Positions 1 to 4,691 of a stretch of DNA of 5,010 nt are shown here, piece after piece (position 1 is the stretch's first letter; each line of letters opens with the position of its first letter). Origin of the DNA: an uncultured Kiloniellales bacterium. GTDB lineage: Bacteria; Pseudomonadota; Alphaproteobacteria; Kiloniellales; JAKSDN01. The notes beneath the pieces were generated by a model that worked only from the letters and a program-made list of their open reading frames with translations, did no database searches and was not told the DNA's origin. The stretch lies in assembly GCA_937974415.1 (NCBI GenBank), contig CALJXB010000330.1, positions 1 to 5,010 on the forward strand, read 5' to 3'. The position numbers and the translations under genes are program-made.

Positions 1-561
1 GTCGGCGATCTGCTGTTCCCAGACCTGCTTGCCGGTCTTGGCATCGAGCGCCACCAGCTTGGCATCGAGCGTTCCCAGGTAGACCATGTCGCCGTAGACC
101 GCGACGCCGCGGTTGTTCGGACCGCAGCAGAAGGTCGTGACGGGGCCCATGTTGTGCCGGTAGTGCCAAATCTGCTGGCCGGTCTTGGCATCGAGCGCGT
201 AGGCGTGGCTGAAGGCTGTGGTCACGTACATCACGCCGTCGACGACGATCGGCGAGGTCTCCATGGTCTCCACCACCTCGGTCTGGAAGATCCAGGCCGG
301 CCGCAGCTTATGCACGTTGGAGGTGTTGATCTGGCGCGCCGGATAATAGCGCGTCTGCTCATAGTTGCCGTTGGTGTGGAGGAAGTTGTTGCCGTCGCCG
401 GCCGCAAGGTTCAACAGGTCCTGCGTTACCGTGTGCATGTCGCCGTAGAGGGTGCCGCTATCCACTTCCTGGGCCTGAACGGCCATGGGCGTAAGGCCCA
501 GCATCGCGGCCCCCGCGGCCGCACCGGCAAGACCACGCATTAAGCGCGAGCGTTGTGTCAT
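1..561 (-). CDS. PQQ-dependent alcohol dehydrogenase, methanol/ethanol family (N-terminal part, runs off left edge)
   Basis: The first 187 residues of a periplasmic quinoprotein alcohol dehydrogenase are visible; the family is usually near 600 residues, so about two thirds is missing. Residues 1-30 form a signal peptide (basic start MTQRSR, Ala/Gly/Leu-rich core, cleavage likely after AVQA). The mature part has beta-propeller blades with the repeated ALDAKTG-x3-W docking motif (about 122-132 and 171-181). Vicinal Cys145-Cys146 in [10 protein letters not shown] is the disulfide ring that sits over PQQ in this family. Arg151 and Glu101 (METSP) match the conserved PQQ-contacting Arg and Glu. The ATG at 561 is chosen because GGGAGG (568-573) lies 6 nt upstream and the signal peptide follows directly. 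The CCGPNNRG form is unlike the CCDxVNRG form I recall for XoxF and ExaA. Metal type (Ca or lanthanide) cannot be judged because the metal-binding Asp residues lie outside the window. It lies downstream of pqqA2 on the same strand. Confidence 0.93.
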   Translation of the reverse strand, partial: MTQRSRLMRGLAGAAAGAAMLGLTPMAVQAQEVDSGTLYGDMHTVTQDLLNLAAGDGNNFLHTNGNYEQTRYYPARQINTSNVHKLRPAWIFQTEVVETMETSPIVVDGVMYVTTAFSHAYALDAKTGQQIWHYRHNMGPVTTFCCGPNNRGVAVYGDMVYLGTLDAKLVALDAKTGKQVWEQQIAD

Positions 562-587
562 GATTTGCCTCCCTGTTTGACCGGAAA

Positions 588-632
588 CCGCCCCCATGAC
601 GGGCGGCCCGATAGACCTGCTTTTTTGGGCCG
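588..632 (-). promoter_or_regulatory. Two mutually exclusive hairpins in the dehydrogenase leader
   Basis: Two 6-bp GC-only stems can form in the minus-strand transcript ahead of the dehydrogenase. One pairs CGGCCC (632-627) with GGGCCG (609-604) around a 17-nt A-rich loop. The other pairs CCGCCC (606-601) with GGGCGG (593-588) around a 7-nt loop. They share bases 604-606, so both cannot form fully at once. The second ends 14 nt before the ribosome binding site. Neither is followed by a clear U-tract, so neither is a good intrinsic terminator. A regulatory role is inference only. Confidence 0.3.
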
Positions 633-804
633 GACGCTCAGGCCTGACCACGTATTAGGGCATGAGGCATGGCAGGTTCATGCGGCCGTACCCCGCCGGC
701 TCCCGCAAAATCGTCTTGAACTGCAGCCGAACTGAAACGAAACCCGATCTCGAAAGCAATCAGGTCCGGCATCAAAAACCGTTCGCAGGAGCGGCGTCGG
801 ATCC

Positions 805-885
805 TCAGAGTTTGGCGCAGACGTAGAGGTTGATCTCCATACCGACCTGGATCTCTACGATCACCGGACGTTTCCACTGCTTCAT
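805..885 (-). CDS. pqqA: PqqA, PQQ precursor peptide, second copy
   Basis: This 26-residue peptide begins MKQWKRPVIVEIQ and ends GMEINLYVCAKL. PqqA supplies the Glu and Tyr that become PQQ; the required E-x3-Y pair is Glu17 and Tyr21. It differs from the copy at 4333-4413 by only two residues (Gln3 for Arg3, Lys25 for Glu25) and by 6 of 81 bases including the stop codon, so it is a genuine paralogue under constraint. The ATG at 885 has AAGGAG (892-897) 6 nt upstream. It sits 218 bp after pqqE and 243 bp before the dehydrogenase, all on one strand. It may be read through from pqqE, or be the first gene of a pqqA-dehydrogenase unit; I see no strong promoter to decide. Whether both peptides are used by the same PqqD/PqqE is unknown, though the near-identical core makes it likely. 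Confidence 0.95.
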   Translation of the reverse strand: MKQWKRPVIVEIQVGMEINLYVCAKL

Positions 886-891
886 GTCTTA

Positions 892-925
892 CTCCTTCGT
901 TGTTGAGCCCTCCAACGAATCGGAG
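892..925 (-). promoter_or_regulatory. Leader hairpin able to cover the pqqA2 ribosome binding site
   Basis: On the minus strand, CTCC-GA-TTCGTT (925-914) can pair with AACGAAGGAG (901-892). This gives ten base pairs with a 2-nt bulge and a 12-nt loop. The 3' arm contains the whole AAGGAG ribosome binding site of pqqA2. The loop carries a GGAG (913-910) that can instead pair with the same CTCC (925-922), so an alternative local fold exists that frees the site. The pairing is directly visible; a role in translational control is inferred. The pqqA1 leader shows no equivalent pairing to its GAGGAAA site. Confidence 0.45.
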
Positions 926-1039
926 ACCGCATCTCTTTAGGATGCTTCGCCCGTCAATGATAGCAAACGACGGGGCGTTCTTGACGATCCATTCATACAC
1001 CCTCCGGCACAATTTATCGAGAGCCAAGATCTCGAGCAT

Positions 1040-1055
1040 TGGCCGATATCGGCCA
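1040..1055. repeat. 16-bp perfect palindrome in the pqqE-pqqA2 gap
   Basis: TGGCCGATATCGGCCA reads the same on both strands. It lies about 50 bp after the pqqE stop and 155 bp before pqqA2. It could be an operator for a dimeric regulator of pqqA2. As RNA it has no loop, so a hairpin or terminator role is less likely; no U-tract follows. No other copy was noticed in the window. Confidence 0.4.
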
Positions 1056-1103
1056 GATCGGCGACGAATTGACACCGTGCCGAGATATGCCGAGCGGCGC
1101 GCC

Positions 1104-2240
1104 TTACCGGCGGTATACGAACCGGGACTCCGAGCCGGGCAATTCGGTTTCGGACCCGGCCTCGCAGCCGCCTGCGGCCACAGCCGTAAGTGCCTCATGA
1201 TGCTGGGAAAACTCGCAAACCGGATCGGTCGCCGCGGCATCGCCGGTCAGGGCGAAGGCCTGGCATCGGCAACCGCCGAGGTCACGCTCGCGGAATTCGC
1301 AGCTGCGGCAGGGTTCCTGCATCCACTCGACCCCGCGGAACTTGTTGAAGGCCTCGTCGTGCTCCCAGATCCAGGCGAGCGGCCGCTCGCGCACGGAGGA
1401 GAAGCCGAGGCCGGTGATCGTCTCGGCGGCGTGGCAGGGCAACACGCGCCCGCGCGGCGTGACGGCGAAGAACTGATTGCCCCAGCCGTCCATGCAGCGC
1501 TTTGGCCGGCGGGCGTGGTAGTCGGGCACCACATAGTCGATGACCATCTTGCCGCGCAAATCCGCACGCGCTTTCTTGGCCACCGCGCTCGCCCGCTCGA
1601 CCTGCTCCGGGGTCGGCATCAGCGCCGCCCGGTTCTGGAGCGCCCAGCCGTAGTACTGCACGTGGGCGATCTCGAGCCGATGGGCCTCGAGGCCGTGGGC
1701 CAGGGCGATGATGTCCTCGAGATGATCCAGGTTCTGGCGGTGCACGACGGCGTTCACGGTGAGCGGCAGCCCCGTTTCGCGGACCCAGGCGGCGAAGGCC
1801 AGCTTGCGGGCGTGGCCGCCTTGAAGGTGGCCGATCCGCTCAGCACCCACCGGCTCGCTGTCCTGGATCGAGAGCTGGACGTGATCGAGGCCCTGCGCCG
1901 CCAGCTCGACGAGTCCGTCGCGCGACAGCAAGACGCCGGCCGTGATCAGATTGGTATAAAGGCCGCAGCCGTGGGCCGCAGCCACCAAGGCCGGCAGGTC
2001 CTTGCGCGCCGTGGGCTCGCCGCCGGACAGGTGGACCTGCAGCGCGCCGAGCGCCGCGGCCTGGCGGAACACGTCGGCCCACTCCTCAGTCTCGAGCTCG
2101 TCGCTGCGCCGAGTGAGCTCCAGGGGGTTCGAGCAATAGGGGCATTGCAGGGGACAGCGGTGGGTGAGCTCGGCCAGCATGGCAAGCGGCGGCTTCAAGG
2201 CCCGCTCTGCCTGGCCGTTGCCCAAATTGGCCTCCGTCAT
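1104..2240 (-). CDS. pqqE: PqqE, radical SAM/SPASM PqqA cross-linking enzyme
   Basis: PqqE forms the carbon-carbon bond between the Glu and Tyr side chains of PqqA, using S-adenosylmethionine and PqqD-delivered peptide, in the cytoplasm. At 378 residues it is normal length. The radical-SAM cluster motif is Cys29, Cys33 and Cys36 (HRCPLQCPYCSN), followed by SGGEP for SAM binding. The C-terminal SPASM domain shows every auxiliary-cluster ligand in canonical spacing: Cys249, Cys269, Cys311, Cys314, Asp320, Cys324, Cys326 and Cys342. The Asp matches the unusual Asp ligand described for the Methylorubrum enzyme. The tail ends FVYRR, typical of PqqE. The ATG at 2240 is preferred over an in-frame TTG at 2258 because GGGGAGAG lies just upstream of it. 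It follows pqqD by 37 bp and is the last gene of the uninterrupted operon. No terminator is evident after its TAA. Confidence 0.97.
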   Translation of the reverse strand: MTEANLGNGQAERALKPPLAMLAELTHRCPLQCPYCSNPLELTRRSDELETEEWADVFRQAAALGALQVHLSGGEPTARKDLPALVAAAHGCGLYTNLITAGVLLSRDGLVELAAQGLDHVQLSIQDSEPVGAERIGHLQGGHARKLAFAAWVRETGLPLTVNAVVHRQNLDHLEDIIALAHGLEAHRLEIAHVQYYGWALQNRAALMPTPEQVERASAVAKKARADLRGKMVIDYVVPDYHARRPKRCMDGWGNQFFAVTPRGRVLPCHAAETITGLGFSSVRERPLAWIWEHDEAFNKFRGVEWMQEPCRSCEFRERDLGGCRCQAFALTGDAAATDPVCEFSQHHEALTAVAAGGCEAGSETELPGSESRFVYRR

Positions 2241-2277
2241 GCCCCTCTCCCCGAGCAAGCGACGACCGTCGCTGCTG

Positions 2278-2595
2278 TCACGCCTCGACCGTCAGCACGC
2301 CCTTGTCCTGAAGGAGTTGTATCACGGCCTCCACGTCGTGTTCGATCACGTCTCGCGGCGCCTCATAGATTGCGACGAAGCGATCCACGATATCGCCGAT
2401 GCTCAGCTTGCCGTCGCACAGCACGACGATATCCCTACTCGTCTCGTCAAGCACCAGCACCCGCTCCGGAGCCTGAAGCACCCAGCGCTCACGGGCGTCG
2501 TCGTGCTGCAGTCGCACGAAGGATTGCAGTTTGGGCCTCCCCTTGGGGTTCAGTGTGGGCTTCGCTGACGGGCTCGCTGCGATTTCGTCCGACAT
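2278..2595 (-). CDS. pqqD: PqqD, PqqA-binding peptide chaperone
   Basis: PqqD is a small winged-helix-like recognition protein that binds PqqA and presents it to PqqE. This one has 105 residues. The family core begins near residue 20 with RPKLQSFVRLQ and continues through WVLQAPERVLVLDET and VLCDGKLSIGDIV to a C-terminal helical part ending LQDKGVLTVEA. The first 20 residues (Ala, Ser, Pro and Lys rich) are a likely disordered extension. The ATG at 2595 is chosen because GAGG (2604-2607) precedes it by 8 nt. An in-frame ATG at 2658 would lie deep inside pqqC and is unlikely. The gap to the pqqC stop is only 10 nt, and its ribosome binding site overlaps that stop, suggesting translational coupling. 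It is a free protein, not fused to PqqC as in Methylorubrum. Confidence 0.95.
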   Translation of the reverse strand: MSDEIAASPSAKPTLNPKGRPKLQSFVRLQHDDARERWVLQAPERVLVLDETSRDIVVLCDGKLSIGDIVDRFVAIYEAPRDVIEHDVEAVIQLLQDKGVLTVEA

Positions 2596-2605
2596 GTGCT
2601 GTGCC

Positions 2606-3349
2606 TCATTGATCCACGGGAACGAAGGCGCCCGGCGGCGCAAGCCTGGGCTCGACATAGGCGAAATGAAGCGCGTCGAGCTGGGCCCAGAGGAGATCGG
2701 TCTTGAAGATGAGCGCCCGGCAGACCGCGTCCCGCGCGGTCGGGGTCTCGGCGTGGGCCTTCACGTAGTCGAGCGCGAAATCCGCGTCCCGCGGCGCCTG
2801 GGTCAGGCGGGCGCTGAAGTAGCTCAGGGTATCCTCGTCGACGAAGTCGTAGCGGGCCAGCATGGCCGAGGCCCGCTCGCCGATGATCTTGGGCGCGAAA
2901 AGCTCCGTCAGCGAGGAGGCGATGGCCTCGATGAGCGGCCGTTCGCGCACGAAGTGGACGTAGGCGTCGACTGCAAACTTGGTGGCGGGAAGCACGCCCT
3001 CCTCCGAGACCACGTAAGTGCGCTCCAGGCCGAGGCGCTCGCAGAGGTGCAGCCACTTTTCTATTCCGCCACGACCCTCCCCTGGGCCCTCGCGAGTGCC
3101 GTCGTGGTCGACCACCCGCTGCGACCAGGCCCGGCGCAACTCGGGATCGACCATGCGCGACATGAGGGCGGCATCCTTAATCGGAATGCGGCTTTGGTAG
3201 TAATAGCGGTTGAGCGCCCAGGCCTGGATCTGCCCTTTGTCGAGAGCGCCGTCGCGCATCAGGTGGTGGAAGGGATGGTTGTTGTGGTAGCGCTCGGCGC
3301 CGATCTCCATGAGGCGCGCTTCGAGCTGATCGGCGGTCTCGAGGATCAT
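2606..3349 (-). CDS. pqqC: PqqC, PQQ synthase (final oxidation and ring closure)
   Basis: PqqC carries out the cofactor-free, oxygen-dependent last step, turning AHQQ into PQQ. The 247-residue all-helical protein is full length. Active-site residues known from Klebsiella PqqC can be matched: His22 (H24), Arg48, Tyr51 and Gln52 (R50, Y53, Q54), Arg78 and His82 (R80, H84), Tyr130 (Y128), Thr148-Glu149 (T146-E147), Arg159 (R157), Tyr177 and Arg181 (Y175, R179), and Lys216 (K214). The one mismatch is Ile156 where Klebsiella has His154. The matching is by eye and numbering is from memory. Its ATG overlaps the pqqB stop as ATGA, so the two genes are probably translationally coupled. The start is fixed by that overlap and by the family-like opening with YHNNHPFHHLM at 21-31. 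Confidence 0.96.
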   Translation of the reverse strand: MILETADQLEARLMEIGAERYHNNHPFHHLMRDGALDKGQIQAWALNRYYYQSRIPIKDAALMSRMVDPELRRAWSQRVVDHDGTREGPGEGRGGIEKWLHLCERLGLERTYVVSEEGVLPATKFAVDAYVHFVRERPLIEAIASSLTELFAPKIIGERASAMLARYDFVDEDTLSYFSARLTQAPRDADFALDYVKAHAETPTARDAVCRALIFKTDLLWAQLDALHFAYVEPRLAPPGAFVPVDQ

Positions 3350-4281
3350 GGCAGGGCAATCTCCATGCCGTCGTAGGCGACCTGCCAACCGGCTGCCTCG
3401 ATCTCTCGACGCTCCGGGCGGTCGGCGAGCAGGGCCGGATTGGTGTTGTTGATGTGGATGAACACCCGTTGCCCGATGTCGAGGCCGCTCAGCGCCGCCA
3501 TGGACCCTTCTTCGCCCGCCATGGAAATGTGCCCCATGCGTTGTCCGGTCTTCCGGCCCTCGCCGCGCGCGATCATTTCCTCGTCCCGCCAAAGGGTGCC
3601 GTCGAAAAACACAAGCGACGCGCCTTGGCAGCGCGCCCTAACGGCCTCGTCCACTTTAGCGCAGTTGGCGATGAAGAGCAGGCGGGAAGCACCGTGGGCC
3701 TCGCTGATCTCCAGCCCGATGGTATCGCCTTCCTCCGTGCCGAAGCTCTCGCCGCGGCTCGCGTCTTCCATGAAGAGCGCGACTTTGCCCGGCACCGAAA
3801 AGGCTTCCAGGACGAGACCGCTGTCGCGTCCGTCGGCGCCGCGTAGCGGAATTTTCTCGTTCAGCGCCAGGGTGGAACGCTGCACCACGTCCGGCGCCAG
3901 GACCTCAAAAATCGGGTTCGCCGCGAGCACGTCGAGAATGCGTGGGTGGGCGCAGACCACGAAGGGCGTCCGTTCCCTGAGATTCAGCAGGCCGGCGATG
4001 GCGTCGACATCGCCGTTGGTGAGCACCACCCCGGCGATCGGCGAGGAGCGCAGGCCCTCCTTGGGGTGTAGCTGGGGCTGGCGATTGATCTGCTCGCGCA
4101 GATCCGGCGACGCGTTAATCAGGAACCAGCGATCGCCGTCGGCGCTCACCGCGATCGAAGCCTGGGTCGCCGGCCGCGCCGAGGGATCGCCCGCGCGGGC
4201 GCGCCGGCAGGCCTCGCTGTTGCTGTTCCACTGCGGGAAGCCGCCACCGGCGGCCGCGCCCAGGACAAGAACGCGAATCAC
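3346..4281 (-). CDS. pqqB: PqqB, metallo-beta-lactamase-fold hydroxylase of PQQ synthesis
   Basis: PqqB is a metallo-beta-lactamase-fold protein reported to hydroxylate the cross-linked Glu-Tyr intermediate. This copy has 311 residues and the family landmarks: LGAAAGGGFPQWN at 7-19, NASPDLR near 56, a GLLNLRER stretch near 97, DGTLW, GHISMAG and HINNTNP near the end. Two departures stand out. The usual NCNC-x2-C metal motif reads NSNSEAC, losing two cysteines. The Asp-x-Asp-His near residue 91 reads DVDA (Asp91, Asp93, Ala94), losing the His proposed to bind iron. The start is GTG at 4281: an in-frame TGA at 4291-4293 leaves no other plausible start, and the GTG gives the expected N-terminus. 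No clear ribosome binding site is seen; three GTGAT copies surround the start. It follows pqqA1 by 51 bp and overlaps pqqC by 4 bases. Confidence 0.95.
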   Translation of the reverse strand: MIRVLVLGAAAGGGFPQWNSNSEACRRARAGDPSARPATQASIAVSADGDRWFLINASPDLREQINRQPQLHPKEGLRSSPIAGVVLTNGDVDAIAGLLNLRERTPFVVCAHPRILDVLAANPIFEVLAPDVVQRSTLALNEKIPLRGADGRDSGLVLEAFSVPGKVALFMEDASRGESFGTEEGDTIGLEISEAHGASRLLFIANCAKVDEAVRARCQGASLVFFDGTLWRDEEMIARGEGRKTGQRMGHISMAGEEGSMAALSGLDIGQRVFIHINNTNPALLADRPERREIEAAGWQVAYDGMEIALP

Positions 4282-4288
4282 ATCACGA

Positions 4289-4316
4289 AATCACGGTTAA
4301 TGCTGGACCGGCGATT
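4289..4316 (-). promoter_or_regulatory. Weak hairpin between pqqA1 and pqqB
   Basis: In the minus-strand transcript AATC (4316-4313) pairs with GATT (4292-4289), and CGGT (4310-4307) with ACCG (4297-4294), separated by a small internal loop and closed by a 9-nt loop. There is no U-tract. It could stabilise or separate a short pqqA transcript from the rest of the operon, as reported for pqqA in other bacteria. The stem is short and this could be chance. Confidence 0.25.
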
Positions 4317-4332
4317 GAGGGCGATCAAGACT

Positions 4333-4413
4333 TTAGAGTTCGGCGCAGACGTAGAGATTGATCTCCATACCGACCTGGATCTCTACGATGACCGGACGTT
4401 TCCACCTCTTCAT
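4333..4413 (-). CDS. pqqA: PqqA, PQQ precursor peptide, operon copy
   Basis: This 26-residue peptide begins MKRWKRPVIVEIQ and ends GMEINLYVCAEL. Glu17 and Tyr21 form the E-x3-Y pair that PqqE cross-links to make the PQQ skeleton; the rest is discarded after proteolysis. Residues GMEINLY resemble alphaproteobacterial PqqA. The ATG at 4413 has GAGGAAA (4419-4425) upstream at normal spacing. It is the first gene of the pqqABCDE operon, with a well-matched promoter about 55 nt of leader away. The strong ribosome site here contrasts with the absent one at pqqB, which fits a need for more precursor than enzyme. The copy at 805-885 is 75 of 81 bases identical. Confidence 0.96.
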   Translation of the reverse strand: MKRWKRPVIVEIQVGMEINLYVCAEL

Positions 4414-4474
4414 CCCGCTTTCCTCGTTCTTATTGTGCTTCTGGGCTGCCCATCGACTGAAATTGGGGCCGCCC

Positions 4475-4504
4475 ATTTAAGGCCTCCGGCCTCCCCAATG
4501 TCAA
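4475..4504 (-). promoter_or_regulatory. Sigma70-like promoter of the pqqA1BCDE operon
   Basis: On the minus strand a perfect -35 box TTGACA (4504-4499) is followed after 18 nt by TTAAAT (4480-4475), which matches four of six -10 consensus bases. Transcription would begin near 4468, giving a leader of about 55 nt before pqqA1. The spacer contains the near-palindrome GGCCGGAGGCC. A 12-bp dyad lies just upstream of the -35 box. Confidence 0.6.
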
Positions 4505-4509
4505 TCAAA

Positions 4510-4550
4510 GCGCGGCGCGGCACACACCAACGTGACGCGCCGCACCGCGC
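4510..4550. repeat. Inverted repeat between divergent promoters
   Basis: GCGCGGCGCGGC (4510-4521) and GCCGCACCGCGC (4539-4550) are reverse complements at 11 of 12 positions, with a 17-bp spacer. The dyad centre (4530) is about 62 bp upstream of the predicted pqqA1 start site and about 86 bp upstream of that for the beta-propeller gene. This is a plausible place for a shared activator or repressor. The arms are GC-only apart from one base, so chance in a GC-rich genome must be considered. Confidence 0.4.
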
Positions 4551-4581
4551 TGCCAGATGACGTATTGCGTGTTGGCTGCGG

Positions 4582-4609
4582 TTGGCACCGATCCGAGAAT
4601 GGGTATGAT
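4582..4609 (+). promoter_or_regulatory. Sigma70-like promoter of the beta-propeller gene
   Basis: TTGGCA (4582-4587, five of six -35 bases) and TATGAT (4604-4609, five of six -10 bases) are separated by 16 bp. The predicted start near 4616 leaves a leader of about 76 nt before the ATG at 4692. A direct repeat, GTTGGC at 4571-4576 and 4581-4586, overlaps the -35 region with a 10-bp period. Confidence 0.55.
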
Positions 4610-4619
4610 GAGGTAGCCG

Positions 4620-4638
4620 GGCGCCCCTCCGAGGCGCC
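4620..4638 (+). promoter_or_regulatory. GC-rich hairpin at the start of the beta-propeller leader
   Basis: GGCGCC (4620-4625) and GGCGCC (4633-4638) can pair around a 7-nt loop. The stem would lie at the extreme 5' end of the predicted transcript, where it could protect the mRNA. Each arm is itself a palindrome, so as DNA it could also be two half-sites. The function is unknown and it may be chance. Confidence 0.3.
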
Positions 4639-4691
4639 TCAGCCAACAAGAGCCGAGACGGCACGAAAGACCGCGCAGGGTACGGCAAGGC

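Noticed and set aside
652..680. Possible dehydrogenase promoter with TAATAC as -10 on the minus strand
   Set aside because: The sequence 17 bp upstream (TGAACC) matches only three of six -35 bases, too weak to annotate.
660..683. GCATGA-N12-TCATGC inverted repeat upstream of the dehydrogenase
   Set aside because: Six-base arms with a 12-bp spacer are expected often by chance, and there is no supporting promoter.
778..804. Possible terminator after pqqA2 (short CCG/CGG stem then TTTTT)
   Set aside because: The stem is only three base pairs, too short for an intrinsic terminator.
937..996. 19-codon minus-strand leader peptide candidate before pqqA2
   Set aside because: GGAGGG lies only 3 nt from its ATG, which is too close, and the product is Arg/Ser-rich with no family resemblance.
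638..1240. Minus-strand open frame of 200 codons covering the pqqE end and pqqA2
   Set aside because: It overlaps the pqqE 3' end and the whole of pqqA2 in another frame. A stretch starting at an ATG at 1039 looks mildly protein-like, but it has no ribosome site and runs through the pqqA2 start.
900..2612. Long plus-strand open frame of 570 codons
   Set aside because: It is antisense to pqqE and pqqD, which have complete family motifs. Its product is Arg/Ala/Pro/His-rich with no recognisable domain, typical of a GC-rich shadow frame.
3440..4300. Plus-strand open frame of 286 codons
   Set aside because: It is antisense to pqqB and rich in Ser, Arg and Pro, so it is a shadow frame.
4495..4508. 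FNR/FixK-like box TTGAT-N4-ATTGG over the pqqA1 -35 region
   Set aside because: Only one half-site matches the TTGAT-N4-ATCAA consensus; the other matches two of five bases.
4300..4560. Plus-strand open frame of 86 codons
   Set aside because: It is antisense to pqqA1 and its promoter. Its acidic stretch is only the complement of the PqqA core.
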